From positions 124,001-188,000 of the forward strand of contig CANMDW010000002.1 of NCBI GenBank assembly GCA_947496705.1: a stretch of 64,000 nucleotides of DNA, read 5' to 3'. The stretch comes from an uncultured Aquimarina sp. GTDB taxonomy: Bacteria; Bacteroidota; Bacteroidia; Flavobacteriales; Flavobacteriaceae. Positions 38,229 to 48,037 of this stretch are shown piece after piece (the stretch's first letter is position 1; the number at the start of each line of letters is the position of its first letter). Under the pieces are notes generated by a model that was not told the origin of the DNA, did not search any database, and saw only the letters and a program-made list of their open reading frames with translations. The position numbers were made by a program, and so were the translations under genes.

Positions 38229-39005
38229 ATGAACAACATTAAACAATCATTTAATCTCAATGAGAAAATAGCCATTGTTACAGGTTCTAGTAAAGGAATA
38301 GGAAAAGCAATCGCACAAGGTTTGGCCGAATATGGCGCCAAAGTAATCATCAGTAGCCGAAGTCAGGAGACAGTAGATGAAGTGGTACAAGAATTTAAGG
38401 CAGCCGGATTGGAAGCCTCGGGCATTGCCTGCCATATAGGAAAGGCAGATCAACGTAAGCACCTGATCCAGAAAACTATAGAGCAGTATGGAGGGATCGA
38501 TATCTTGGTGAATAATGCAGCTATTAATCCTGTATATGGGCCTATTGAAGATGCAGAGGAAGGCGTTTTTGATAAAATCATGGATATTAATGTAAAAGCT
38601 CCATGGATGCTATCTAATTTGGCATTACCGGCTATGAAAAAACGTGGTGGAGGAAGTATTATCAACATTGCTTCGGTAGAAGCATTGCATCCGGGAGCAG
38701 GTTTAGGATTGTATAGTACCAGTAAAGCCGCGCTATTGATGCTAACCAAAAATCAGGCAAAAGAATGGGGGCGATATGGTATTCGGGCAAATGTAATATG
38801 CCCGGGATTGATCAAGACCAAATTTAGCGCCGCACTCTGGCAAAATGAAAAATTACTCCAAAAAATAGAAAAAACGTTGCCCAGTGCCCGCATGGGAATG
38901 CCAGAAGAAATGGCAGGAGTAGTATGTTTATTAGCTTCAGAAGCTGGGGCTTATATGACAGGCGGTGTTTATAATGCAGATGGAGGCTATATGATTGCCG
39001 GTTAG
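38229..39005 (+). CDS. Short-chain dehydrogenase/reductase (SDR)
   Basis: 258 aa classical NAD(P)-dependent SDR: cofactor motif VTGSSKGIGKAIAQGL (about 18-33), NNAA at about 94, Ser near 149 and the catalytic YSTSK (about 163-167), C-terminal DGGY. A 37-nt gap follows the dehydrogenase. In this cluster it would oxidise a hydroxyacyl-CoA or a hydroxy acid derivative; this is inferred from context. Confidence 0.92.
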   Translation: MNNIKQSFNLNEKIAIVTGSSKGIGKAIAQGLAEYGAKVIISSRSQETVDEVVQEFKAAGLEASGIACHIGKADQRKHLIQKTIEQYGGIDILVNNAAINPVYGPIEDAEEGVFDKIMDINVKAPWMLSNLALPAMKKRGGGSIINIASVEALHPGAGLGLYSTSKAALLMLTKNQAKEWGRYGIRANVICPGLIKTKFSAALWQNEKLLQKIEKTLPSARMGMPEEMAGVVCLLASEAGAYMTGGVYNADGGYMIAG

Positions 39006-39021
39006 TACGCTTTTTATGTTC

Positions 39022-39041
39022 ATTTCCGCATAAGCGGAAAT
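39022..39041. repeat. Short 20-bp palindrome
   Basis: ATTTCCGC ATAA GCGGAAAT in the gap between the SDR and the dehydrogenase gene. A similar palindrome (ATTCCGGC CTAA GCCGGAAT) occurs at 55173-55192. Typical short REP-like hairpins. Confidence 0.5.
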
Positions 39042-39064
39042 CTTTTCACTAAATCACTTCTAGT

Positions 39065-40282
39065 ATGAATTTCGATTACTCAGAAAAAATAATATCACTA
39101 CAGCAAAAGCTTACTGCTTTCTTTGAGGAACATATTCTTCCTGTAGAAGCAGACGTAAATGCTTTTAACTATAATCCAGACAATCGCTGGAAACGCTGGC
39201 CTGGCATAGAAGATCTTAAAGAAAAGGCAAAAAAAGCCGGATTATGGAATCTTTTTTTACCCAAAAGTTACAGAGAGTTAAGTGCGGGGTTGACCAATCT
39301 TGAATATGCCCCTTTGGCAGAGATCATGGGACGGGTATTGTGGTCTTCAGAAATATTTAATTGCAATGCTCCCGATACCGGAAATATGGAGGTATTAGCA
39401 AAATACGGCTCTACAGCACAGCAGGAACAATGGTTGAAACCTCTGATGAATGGAGACATCCGTTCGGCTTTTTTAATGACCGAACCTCAGGTAGCTTCTT
39501 CAGATGCTACCAATATTGAAACCTCCATTATTGCTGATGGAGACCATTATGTGATCAATGGCCGCAAATGGTGGTCTTCTGGCGGGATGGATCCGCATTG
39601 TAAGATTGCTATTGTGATGGGAAAAACAGATCCCAATGCACCAAGACACCAGCAACAAAGTATGATTCTGGTTCCTATGGATACTACGGGAGTGAAAATT
39701 ATTCGTCCGTTAACAGTATTTGGTTTCTATGACTCTCCTGAAGGTCATGCCGAGATTGTATTAGAAAATGTACGTGTACCCAAAGAAAATCTGATTTTAG
39801 GCGAGGGCAGAGGTTTCGAGATTGCACAGGGGCGTTTGGGACCAGGACGTATTCATCATTGTATGCGATTGATCGGTATGGCACAACGCTCGCTGGAATT
39901 GATGTCTCAACGTGCTTCAGAACGAATTGCCTTTGGCAAAGTTTTCAAAGATTATAGTAGTATCCGTCAGGAAATTGCACAATCACAATGCGAGATTCAG
40001 CAAGCCCGATTATTAACGCTTTCCGCAGCCGATAAAATGGATAAAGAAGGAAATAAAGTAGCTAAGGATCTGATTGCAATGATCAAGATTGTTGCTCCCA
40101 ATATGGCACTCAAAGTTATTGATAGAGCTATGCAGATCCATGGAGGAAAGGGAGTAGGGCCCGATACTCCGCTGGCACACTTTTTTGTAGCTGCACGAAT
40201 GCTTCGTCTGGCCGATGGACCCGATGAGGTACACATGTATCAGTTGGGAAAAAGCGTGATTAATAGATATTCAACGATGTAA
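39065..40282 (+). CDS. Acyl-CoA dehydrogenase, ACAD10/11-like
   Basis: 405 aa. Motifs [13 protein letters not shown] (about 139-151), [16 protein letters not shown], the [31 protein letters not shown] block, and [17 protein letters not shown] near 358. The [21 protein letters not shown] start and the HHCMRLIG segment are those of the ACAD10/11 type rather than ordinary fatty acyl dehydrogenases. Next to it is an APH-type kinase, the same pair as the two halves of mammalian ACAD10/11 and of the lva operon of Pseudomonas putida. Confidence 0.9.
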   Translation: MNFDYSEKIISLQQKLTAFFEEHILPVEADVNAFNYNPDNRWKRWPGIEDLKEKAKKAGLWNLFLPKSYRELSAGLTNLEYAPLAEIMGRVLWSSEIFNCNAPDTGNMEVLAKYGSTAQQEQWLKPLMNGDIRSAFLMTEPQVASSDATNIETSIIADGDHYVINGRKWWSSGGMDPHCKIAIVMGKTDPNAPRHQQQSMILVPMDTTGVKIIRPLTVFGFYDSPEGHAEIVLENVRVPKENLILGEGRGFEIAQGRLGPGRIHHCMRLIGMAQRSLELMSQRASERIAFGKVFKDYSSIRQEIAQSQCEIQQARLLTLSAADKMDKEGNKVAKDLIAMIKIVAPNMALKVIDRAMQIHGGKGVGPDTPLAHFFVAARMLRLADGPDEVHMYQLGKSVINRYSTM

Positions 40283-40346
40283 TATTTTTCCTTTCGAAGG
40301 GAAGGTTAAGAGGATTATTTTCCTATAAATACTAATCAATTGAGGT

Positions 40347-41399
40347 ATGCAAAACGTACGCAAAGGCGAAGAATTAAACGAAAAGACAATAAAAACTTTC
40401 CTTCAGGAAGAAAGGCTCATTGATAGTAATCAAAGTGATTGGCAAGTAACACAATTCAATCATGGGTATTCTAACCTTACTTATTTGTTGCAAATTGAAG
40501 ATAAAGAATATGTGCTGCGTCGCCCGCCTTTTGGAGCAATAAAACGTGGTCATGATATGGGGCGTGAATTCAAAGTGCAATCTGGCATATATAGTGTTTT
40601 TTCGAAAGTGCCCAAGATGTATGCATTTACCGATGATGAGCATATTATCGGTTGTCCTTTTTATATTATGGAAAAGGTAAACGGGATTATTCTGAACCTA
40701 CACGAAGCTAAAAAGAGAAATATTCCAGCTAATGATTATAAGACCATTGCCAATTCCTGGCTGGATACATTTGTAGAACTTCATACTGTAGATTATAGAG
40801 CAGTCGGGCTTGAAGACTTGGGGAAACCCGAAGGATATGTAGAACGACAAGTACTTAATTGGGGCAAACAATATCTGAAAGCTGTTACTCAAGAGGTGGC
40901 AGCCGCGCAAAAAGTGATGAGATGGATGGAAGATAACCAACCTGCCGAGTACAGGTATAGTTTGGTTCATAATGACTTTAAATATGATAATGTTGTATTT
41001 AAGGACGATAGCTGGAACGACGTAGTAGCTGTATTAGATTGGGAAATGGCGACCCTTGGTGACCCGTTGATGGATCTGGGAACTTCACTCGGGTATTGGA
41101 CCATGGCTTCCGATCATTCCTTTGTACAACAGGGGATCCCATCGCCCACCATTATAGAAGGTAATCCCGGCAGAAGTGAGATTGTAGAACGCTATACTCA
41201 AAAAAGTGGTAGAGAAGTAAATCACCTGGTGTTTTATTATGTTTTTGGACTGTTTAAGATTGCAGTGATTGCACAGCAGATTTATTATAGATATAGTAAA
41301 GGGTTAACCACAGATCCTCGTTTTGCACAATTGGATAAAGCAGCAGAATTGCTTTGTAATCTTGCATTACAAGCCATTCAAAAAAATAAAATTGATTGA
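40347..41399 (+). CDS. APH-family kinase of the acyl-CoA cluster (ACAD10/11 kinase-like)
   Basis: 350 aa aminoglycoside-phosphotransferase fold. The start QFNHGYSNLTYLLQIEDKEYVLRRPP is the nucleotide loop of this subfamily; catalytic loop VHNDFKYDNVVF (His near 208) and the metal DWEMATLGDPLMDLG (Asp near 231) are intact. Subfamily members phosphorylate hydroxyl groups of hydroxyacyl-CoAs rather than antibiotics. Directly downstream of the ACAD10/11-like dehydrogenase (64 nt), supporting a joint reaction. Confidence 0.88.
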   Translation: MQNVRKGEELNEKTIKTFLQEERLIDSNQSDWQVTQFNHGYSNLTYLLQIEDKEYVLRRPPFGAIKRGHDMGREFKVQSGIYSVFSKVPKMYAFTDDEHIIGCPFYIMEKVNGIILNLHEAKKRNIPANDYKTIANSWLDTFVELHTVDYRAVGLEDLGKPEGYVERQVLNWGKQYLKAVTQEVAAAQKVMRWMEDNQPAEYRYSLVHNDFKYDNVVFKDDSWNDVVAVLDWEMATLGDPLMDLGTSLGYWTMASDHSFVQQGIPSPTIIEGNPGRSEIVERYTQKSGREVNHLVFYYVFGLFKIAVIAQQIYYRYSKGLTTDPRFAQLDKAAELLCNLALQAIQKNKID

Positions 41400-41412
41400 T
41401 AATAACAAAAAA

Positions 41413-41802
41413 ATGAGCAATACCTATACAGGAGTCACCTCAAAACAGTTTCAGGATTTTATAGCATTACCAGCTGAAGGGCCTTTTCAGATGGTTAACC
41501 TGCTTAAGTTTAAGAAAAAAATAGAAGGAACAGAAACATCGGGAGCCAAAGGGTATGCAAAGTATATGGAAGCTGCATTGCCTTTCTTTGAAAAATCAAA
41601 TGCAAAGGTTCTATATCATGGAAAACCTCTATTTGGCCTCATCGGCCCTGAAGAAGAATTGGAATGGGATAAGATCCTGATTGTTGAATACGCCAGCAAA
41701 AAGAATTTCTTGAGCATGATAACCGCAGAAGGATATCCTGCAAAAATGCGTAGTCAGGTGTTAGCAGATTCAAGATTGATTGTATGTACTACAAAACAAT
41801 AA
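41413..41802 (+). CDS. DUF1330 family protein
   Basis: 129 aa from the ATG at 41413, 14 nt after the kinase stop; a longer frame reading back into the kinase gene (from 41323) has no support. Family features: PFQMVNLLKFKKK, GYAKYMEAALPFFEKSNAKVLYHGKPLFG, WDKILIVEYASKKNFLSMI, ADSRLIVC. Ferredoxin-like fold related to dimeric alpha-beta barrel monooxygenases; reaction unknown. Confidence 0.82.
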   Translation: MSNTYTGVTSKQFQDFIALPAEGPFQMVNLLKFKKKIEGTETSGAKGYAKYMEAALPFFEKSNAKVLYHGKPLFGLIGPEEELEWDKILIVEYASKKNFLSMITAEGYPAKMRSQVLADSRLIVCTTKQ

Positions 41803-41836
41803 TGCCAGATAGTTTTATTTCAAATAAAAAAATGAT

Positions 41837-42592
41837 ATGCAAGTAAAAAATAAAGTAGTAATTGTTACAGGAGCAGGTTCGGGGATCGGAGCTGCTACTG
41901 CCAAACACTTTGCACAATATCAGGCCAAAATAGTAGTGTCTGACATCAAAGAGGAAAATGCCCAGAAGATAGCTGATGAAATCAATAAAAATGGTGGAAC
42001 AGCTATGGTGATTCCGGCAAATGTGGCTAAGTATGATGAAGTCGAACAATTGATTGCAAAAACGGTTAGTGTACATGGGCGATTGGATGTAATGGTTAAT
42101 AATGCAGGAATAGGCCCTAAAAATATGGCAAGAACAGGAGAATATACCTTAGAAGATTGGGATAGTGTTATCGCTGTAAACCAAACAGGTGTTTTCTATT
42201 GTATGAAATTGGCATTGCAACAAATGATGAAACAAGAGCATGGTAATATTGTTAATATTGCTTCGCTGGCAGGGTTAAAAGCCTCACTGAATAATCTATC
42301 CTATTGTGCAAGTAAGTTCGCCGTGGTAGGGATGACCAAATCTGCTGCTTTAGAATATGCTTCCAAAAATATTCGTATCAATGCAGTGTGTCCAGGCTAT
42401 ACAGAATCTGCTTTATTGGATAAATTATTATCTGTAAAACCTAATATGGATCAACGGTTAAAAAGTGTGATTCCGATGAAACGGTACGGATTGACCGAAG
42501 AAATTGCAGAGGCTGTAGTTTGGTTAGCTTCAGATACCACTAAATTTATTACAGGACAAACGATAACTCTGGATGGCGGAACATCTTTATAA
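41837..42592 (+). CDS. Short-chain dehydrogenase/reductase (SDR)
   Basis: 251 aa classical SDR. TGAGSGIGAATAKHF (about 12-26), NNAG near 90, Ser near 141 and catalytic YCASK (155-159), LDGGTSL at the C-terminus. Upstream gap 34 nt, downstream 56 nt. Closest in style to 3-hydroxyacyl-CoA / glucose dehydrogenase-type SDRs; the actual substrate is unknown. Confidence 0.92.
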   Translation: MQVKNKVVIVTGAGSGIGAATAKHFAQYQAKIVVSDIKEENAQKIADEINKNGGTAMVIPANVAKYDEVEQLIAKTVSVHGRLDVMVNNAGIGPKNMARTGEYTLEDWDSVIAVNQTGVFYCMKLALQQMMKQEHGNIVNIASLAGLKASLNNLSYCASKFAVVGMTKSAALEYASKNIRINAVCPGYTESALLDKLLSVKPNMDQRLKSVIPMKRYGLTEEIAEAVVWLASDTTKFITGQTITLDGGTSL

Positions 42593-42648
42593 AATAAAAT
42601 CAATAAAACAGAAGGATAACTTCCTTAAAAATAAAAAAATATAATATT

Positions 42649-43653
42649 ATGAATAAACAACTCATTTTTAAAAAGCGTCCGATAGGTCTTCCTAATGCAG
42701 ATACCTGGAAACTACAAACCAATTCGATTCCTGAACCCAAAGAGGGGCAAGTATTGATTCAGCAACATTATATATCATTAGATCCGGCTATGCGGGGTTG
42801 GATGAACGATGCAAAATCCTATATAGAGCCTGTACAGATTGATGATGTAATGCGTGCCGGATCGATAGGAAAGGTAATAAAGGCTAATAATCATCCGAAA
42901 TTTAAAGAGGGCGATTATCTTACAGGTTGGGGAGGTGTACAGCAATATGTTGTAACCGATGGTAGTAATTGGTATGCTGTAGATCCAAGTCTGGCACCTT
43001 TACCATTGTATATAGGTACTCTTGGTATGCCTGGAATGACAGCTTATTTCGGGATATTAGAAGTAGGAAAGATTAACGAAGGAGATACCGTTCTGGTGTC
43101 GGGTGCTGCAGGTGCTGTGGGTAGTGTTGTGGGACAAATTGCAAAAATTAAAGGATGTAGGGTAATCGGAATCGCAGGCGGTGAGAAGAAATGTAAATAC
43201 ATTGTGGAAGAATTAGGGTTTGATGGTGCGATCGATTATAAATCAGAAAATATACACACCGCACTAAAACGTGAATGCCCCAAAGGGATCGATGTATATT
43301 TTGATAATGTGGGAGGAGAGATACTAGATGCAGCGTTAGCTCGACTACGTATGCATGCCCGTATTGTGATTTGTGGAGCGATTTCACAATATAATAATAA
43401 AGAAGGGGCTAAAGGGCCTGGTAATTATTTGTCATTATTAGTTAATCGTGCAACTATGCAAGGAATGATCGTTATGGATTATGCCAAGGATTATGGTAAA
43501 GCCGCTATGGAAATGGGAGGATGGATAGCCCAGGGAAAACTAAAAAGTAAAGAAGATATTTATGAAGGAATTGAAAACTTTCACGAAACGTTTTTACGAT
43601 TATTTTCTGGTGATAAGATGGGAAAATTGGTATTAAAGGTTATTGAGGAATAA
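42649..43653 (+). CDS. Zinc-independent MDR oxidoreductase (prostaglandin/leukotriene reductase-like)
   Basis: 334 aa NADPH-dependent medium-chain reductase without structural zinc ligands. N-terminal ISLDPAMRGWM (typical of CurA/leukotriene 12-hydroxydehydrogenase), Rossmann motif VSGAAGAVGSVVGQIAKIKG (about 144-163), FDNVGGEILDAAL. Such enzymes reduce alpha-beta-unsaturated ketones or acyl groups. It ends the first block of the cluster; the next gene is on the other strand. Confidence 0.9.
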   Translation: MNKQLIFKKRPIGLPNADTWKLQTNSIPEPKEGQVLIQQHYISLDPAMRGWMNDAKSYIEPVQIDDVMRAGSIGKVIKANNHPKFKEGDYLTGWGGVQQYVVTDGSNWYAVDPSLAPLPLYIGTLGMPGMTAYFGILEVGKINEGDTVLVSGAAGAVGSVVGQIAKIKGCRVIGIAGGEKKCKYIVEELGFDGAIDYKSENIHTALKRECPKGIDVYFDNVGGEILDAALARLRMHARIVICGAISQYNNKEGAKGPGNYLSLLVNRATMQGMIVMDYAKDYGKAAMEMGGWIAQGKLKSKEDIYEGIENFHETFLRLFSGDKMGKLVLKVIEE

Positions 43654-43726
43654 AACTACGTTGTATTCAGAGAATTTGGAATCCAGATAAAAAAGACGAA
43701 AAATATCTGGTCTTACAATTAATCGT

Positions 43727-45886
43727 TCAGTCATCATAGTTAAGGCTTACTTTTGGTTTGGTGATTGTTGATTTAAAACTAAAACAGGCAACAATTATAG
43801 TTCCTTCTTTGCTCGAGTCTATGTCCATTGTACCACTCAACTGTTTTACCAGTAGATTAGCTAATTGTAATCCGTAGGATGATTTTTTCTTCTCTTTTAT
43901 AGGTTTGGGAATACCGATACCATTATCCTGTATTCGCAATGTCCCTAAAGTAGAACTTTGTTTACTAACCTCTATAATAATTTTTCCTGTTTTTTGACCT
44001 TTAAACGCATGCTTAAATGCATTATAGACAAGTTCATTAATAATAATTCCCAACGGTATTGCAGTTTCTATATTAAAAAAGATGTTATTTGCCTCTATAT
44101 CATAGCAAATTTCTTGTGAAGAGAAATCAAAAGAGCTATAAATAGCGTTAATCAGTTTAATTAGATATTCCTGAAAATTTATACGATTCAGATTTTTATT
44201 GTTATATAAAGTCTCATGCACCAATGCCATAGAAGCAATTCTGTTATGGCTTCTGTCTATAAATTGTTTTATTTTTTTATCTTCCATGTATTGTGCTTGT
44301 ATATACAACATGGAAGATACAAGTTGAAGATTATTTTTTACCCGGTGATGAATTTCTCGTAGTAATATTTCTTTTTCAACAAGAGCAGATTCAAACTGAT
44401 CACTTTTTTCTTTTACCTCGTCATTTTTTAAGCGTAGTTTACGATTTAGTTTTACTTTACTGCTAAATAGAAAATAGAATATAGAGATGACCAGAATTGA
44501 AAAGAAAATAATTACTAATAACATATATTTTTCATACCTCTGCTTTGAGATTTCTATGTCTTTTGTTTTATTCTCAGCATGTAAAAGCTGTATTTCCTTT
44601 TCTTTTTCTGAAGCCTCATATTTTGCTTGAAGTACACGAACCTTATCAGTATTGTACGCTTTTTCCAAACTATCAGAAATGTGTTTGAATTTTTTGTAAT
44701 CTGAAAAAGCCAATTTATAATTTCCCTGAGCAGAATCTAAAGAAGATTTTATTTTGTATAATTCTGGGATATTTTTGGGAAAATTATTTTCCTTACTTAT
44801 CTGCAAAGCTTTGTTTAAAAGTTCTTCACCTTTGTCAAAATCTTTGGTCATCAAATAAAACTTTACCGAATTTTGGATAGTATTACTATATCGTTTTAAA
44901 TCCCCTAGTTGTTTAAATAAATCTGTGGCTATCTCATAATGATGATTCGCTTTTGAGTACTCTTTTCTTGTTAGGAACGCTTCTCCCAAATTATTATGAG
45001 TATTTGCTATTAATGATTTATTACCATTAGTTTCTAGGGTGCTCAAGGCTTTTTTAAAATATGTGATTGCTTGATCTGTATTGTTCAATTTTGCATAGCT
45101 TACACCAATATTGATATAGTTTTTACTGATGTATGTGTTATTATTAATTCGCTTACTTATTGCCAATGAGCGTTCATAATTTTTAATTGCATTATGATAA
45201 TCTTTTGTTCTGGAGAAAATTAAACCAATGTTATTATATATTCCGGCTTTAGAGATAAAATCTTTTTCTGACTTATAATGCTCAATAGCTTTTAAATAAT
45301 TTTCCAGTGAATTTTTTAAATCTTCATTTATCGAATAATAATACCCTATTACATTATAATAATAGCTTAAATCATCTTTTAGCTTAAATTCATCTTTATA
45401 TGATGTAGCAGAGTCAATATATTTTTTAGCTTTTTTTAAATTATTAAGTTGTATTTCGATAATAGCGATGTCCAAAAAAGACTTTAATACTTTGTCTTTA
45501 TATAGTTTGTGTTTGGCAATAGCTAGTTTTTTGTTATAAAAATCGAAGGATTTTTTATAATCGCGTTTCCATTTATAAAATTTACCAAACTCATCATATA
45601 TTCTTAATAATTGCTCAGAATTATTTGTTTTACGAGTATCTGTTATCGCTAAACTAAGATATATTTTTGCAGAATCATTGTGTATATTATTGTATTGACT
45701 AGCTAGTTCTATCAATATTTTGGTTTTATTTTCTTTTTTTAGATTGTTTAAAATATAACTTAAGCTGTCGATTTTTTTGTGAGGGGTTTTAGGAGTTTGA
45801 CAAAAAAGAGAGTGACATAAAAAAATTGAGAACCACAAAAAACAGCAAGTGATATTACGTAGTAAAAGAGGAAAAAGATGGTTCAT
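43727..45886 (-). CDS. TPR sensor histidine kinase, HisKA_2/HWE type
   Basis: 719 aa: Sec signal (about 1-28), about seven TPRs (about 75-410; e.g. IYNNIGLIFSRTKDYHNAIKNYER), coiled coil (about 415-450), membrane helix (about 454-474, LLVIIFFSILVISIFYFLF), then LLREIHHRVKNNLQLVSSM with the His near 512 and a HATPase ending FKSTITKP. The HHRVKNN box is the HisKA_2 type. No receiver. It is inserted head-on between two parts of the acyl-CoA cluster, which may make it the sensor for the pathway or just a recent neighbour. Confidence 0.9.
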   Translation of the reverse strand: MNHLFPLLLRNITCCFLWFSIFLCHSLFCQTPKTPHKKIDSLSYILNNLKKENKTKILIELASQYNNIHNDSAKIYLSLAITDTRKTNNSEQLLRIYDEFGKFYKWKRDYKKSFDFYNKKLAIAKHKLYKDKVLKSFLDIAIIEIQLNNLKKAKKYIDSATSYKDEFKLKDDLSYYYNVIGYYYSINEDLKNSLENYLKAIEHYKSEKDFISKAGIYNNIGLIFSRTKDYHNAIKNYERSLAISKRINNNTYISKNYINIGVSYAKLNNTDQAITYFKKALSTLETNGNKSLIANTHNNLGEAFLTRKEYSKANHHYEIATDLFKQLGDLKRYSNTIQNSVKFYLMTKDFDKGEELLNKALQISKENNFPKNIPELYKIKSSLDSAQGNYKLAFSDYKKFKHISDSLEKAYNTDKVRVLQAKYEASEKEKEIQLLHAENKTKDIEISKQRYEKYMLLVIIFFSILVISIFYFLFSSKVKLNRKLRLKNDEVKEKSDQFESALVEKEILLREIHHRVKNNLQLVSSMLYIQAQYMEDKKIKQFIDRSHNRIASMALVHETLYNNKNLNRINFQEYLIKLINAIYSSFDFSSQEICYDIEANNIFFNIETAIPLGIIINELVYNAFKHAFKGQKTGKIIIEVSKQSSTLGTLRIQDNGIGIPKPIKEKKKSSYGLQLANLLVKQLSGTMDIDSSKEGTIIVACFSFKSTITKPKVSLNYDD

Positions 45887-46182
45887 TTAATTTGCTTGTA
45901 TTATTCTTGGGGTTTAGCACAATCTAATAGATAATATTTGCGAGTCGATAAAAACCAGATGTTTCTTAGATATAATTAATATATTGTAGTTGTTTTAACA
46001 ATCATTACGAGAGTCTTCTCAAAAAACACTTTTTGTTATTAGTAAACAAAGATATCGAAAATTCATAAACTCCTGATTTATTGAATTGAAAAGCTCGCGA
46101 ATTTATGATATTATTCATTGTCTATGTATTAGTAAGAAATATACATTTTAAAAAAATGAGTTAATAATTAAATATTGAACAT

Positions 46183-47160
46183 GTGAAAGCAATCGTTTGT
46201 AAACAATTTGGCCTACCTTCGGATCTGGTTATAGAGGAATTAGAAAATCTTACACCCAAAGAGAACGAAGTTGTGGTACAGGTAAAAGCCTGTGGGGTTA
46301 ATTTTCCGGACACATTGATTATTCAGGGGTTGTATCAATTTAAACCCGAATTGCCGTTTACGCCTGGTAGTGATATTGCTGGAGTAGTTAAAGAAGTTGG
46401 TACAGGAATTACTCACGTGAAACCCGGAGATGAGGTTTTTGGATTTGTGATACATGGAGGGTTTGCCGAAGAGGTAATTGTACCTGTTAACGCTTGTTTT
46501 AAAAAACCTCCAATGATGGATTTTCCGATCGCAGCCTCTTTTATGATGGCTTACGGAACCTCATATCATGCTTTGAAGGATAGAGCTCAAATGATTGAAG
46601 GAGAAACATTGTTAGTATTAGGAGCATCAGGCGGAGTAGGTTTGGCAGCGGTAGAATTAGGGAAACTTATGGGAGCTAAAGTGATCGCAGCAGCATCTTC
46701 AGAGAAAAAACTTCAATTGTGCAGAGAATATGGTGCCGATGAGGTTATCAACTATTCGAGTGAAGATTTGAAATCAAAAATTAAAGAATTAACCGCAGGA
46801 AAAGGAGTAAATGCAGTATATGATCCGGTTGGAGGAGCATATTCTGAAGCTGCTATTCGTGGAATGGCCTGGGAGGGGCGTTATTTGGTTGTGGGTTTTG
46901 CAGCCGGTGATATCCCTAGAATCCCTTTAAACCTTGCCTTATTGAAAGGTTGCGCTATTGTTGGAGTATTTTGGGGAAATTTTGCCATGAAAACTCCTAA
47001 AAAGAATATGCAAAACACTATCGAACTTATGCAATGGTATGGAGAAGGAAAACTGAACCCCCATATTCATAAAATCTACCCCCTGGAAGAAACTTCAAAA
47101 GCTTTGGAAGCTATGATGAATAGAGAAGTAAGAGGAAAAGTGGTAATTCAATGTTCTTAG
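46183..47160 (+). CDS. NADPH:quinone oxidoreductase-like MDR protein
   Basis: 325 aa, GTG start at 46183 (the ATG at 46181 runs into TGA at once). MKAIVCKQFG start, FPDTLIIQGLYQFKPELPFTPGSDIAGVV, Rossmann motif VLGASGGVGLAAVELGKLMG (about 145-164), YDPVGGAYSEAAIRGMAWEGRYLVVGFAAG. Lacks the zinc site. Acts on alpha-beta-unsaturated carbonyls or quinones. The spacing of 26 nt to the next SDR suggests one unit with 47186-48502. Confidence 0.92.
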   Translation: MKAIVCKQFGLPSDLVIEELENLTPKENEVVVQVKACGVNFPDTLIIQGLYQFKPELPFTPGSDIAGVVKEVGTGITHVKPGDEVFGFVIHGGFAEEVIVPVNACFKKPPMMDFPIAASFMMAYGTSYHALKDRAQMIEGETLLVLGASGGVGLAAVELGKLMGAKVIAAASSEKKLQLCREYGADEVINYSSEDLKSKIKELTAGKGVNAVYDPVGGAYSEAAIRGMAWEGRYLVVGFAAGDIPRIPLNLALLKGCAIVGVFWGNFAMKTPKKNMQNTIELMQWYGEGKLNPHIHKIYPLEETSKALEAMMNREVRGKVVIQCS

Positions 47161-47185
47161 TGCAGAATTCATAAAGAGAAAAAAG

Positions 47186-47923
47186 ATGAGATTAAAAGAC
47201 AAAGTAGCTATTATTACTGGTGGTGCCAGAGGAATAGGTAAGGCCGTTTCCGAATTGTTTACAAAAGAAGGAGCCATCGTTATTATCTGGGACCTGTTGG
47301 CTGAAGGTGAAAATACTGCCAGGGAGATTACCAAAAAAGGAGGTGTGGTTGGATTTACTAAAATATCGGTGACAGATAAAGCCGCAATAGAAGTTGAAGC
47401 AGAGAGAATATATGACAAATACGGTAAAATTGATATCCTGATCAATAATGCGGGTATTACCAAAGACCGCACATTACATAAAATGAGTGAAGCAGAATGG
47501 GATGCAGTAATCGATGTAAACCTTAAAGGGGTTTTTCTGTGCACTCAGGTAGTTTCACAATATATGAAAGAAGCAGGCTACGGGCGTATCGTTTCTGCGG
47601 CTTCAAATGTTGGTTTGCGAGGAAACTTCGGGCAGACCAACTATTCGGCTACCAAAGCTGGTGTTATAGCTATGTCTAAAACCTGGACATTGGAATTAGG
47701 AAAATACGGAATTACTGCCAACGCTGTAGCACCTGGTTTTACACTTACCGAGATGACAGAGCAAATTCCGAAAGAACATGTAGAAAAAATGAAATCACAA
47801 ATACCCCTTCAAAAAGCAGCTATACCTATGGATATTGCTTATGGTTATTTGTACCTGGCATCTGATGAAGCTTCTTATGTTTCGGGTATTTGCTTAACTA
47901 TCGATGGAGGAATTTCTAGATAA
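47186..47923 (+). CDS. SDR, FabG-like 3-oxoacyl reductase
   Basis: 245 aa, FabG-like: TGGARGIGKAVSELF (about 11-25), NNAGITKDRTLHKMSEAEWD (88-), SAASNVGLRGN, catalytic YSATK (153-157), AVAPGFTLTEM, IDGGIS. NADPH-dependent interconversion of 3-oxoacyl and 3-hydroxyacyl thioesters is the family reaction. It is followed by MaoC at 114 nt, an enzyme that would act on the next intermediate. Confidence 0.92.
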   Translation: MRLKDKVAIITGGARGIGKAVSELFTKEGAIVIIWDLLAEGENTAREITKKGGVVGFTKISVTDKAAIEVEAERIYDKYGKIDILINNAGITKDRTLHKMSEAEWDAVIDVNLKGVFLCTQVVSQYMKEAGYGRIVSAASNVGLRGNFGQTNYSATKAGVIAMSKTWTLELGKYGITANAVAPGFTLTEMTEQIPKEHVEKMKSQIPLQKAAIPMDIAYGYLYLASDEASYVSGICLTIDGGISR

Positions 47924-48037
47924 GTTTGAGGTGCTATAAATAGAATTACAAGGTCAAATCTAGGACCCTATTGTCACACTGAAGTAGAAGTGCAATGAAA
48001 GACTATGGTTACATAATCACTTAATAATTAAACAATA

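Noticed and set aside
40347..41399. Aminoglycoside resistance gene
   Set aside because: Nucleotide loop and location beside an acyl-CoA dehydrogenase indicate the ACAD10/11-type kinase subfamily instead.
41323..41412. 30-residue extension of the DUF1330 gene
   Set aside because: Overlaps the kinase gene in another frame; ATG at 41413 is right after its stop.
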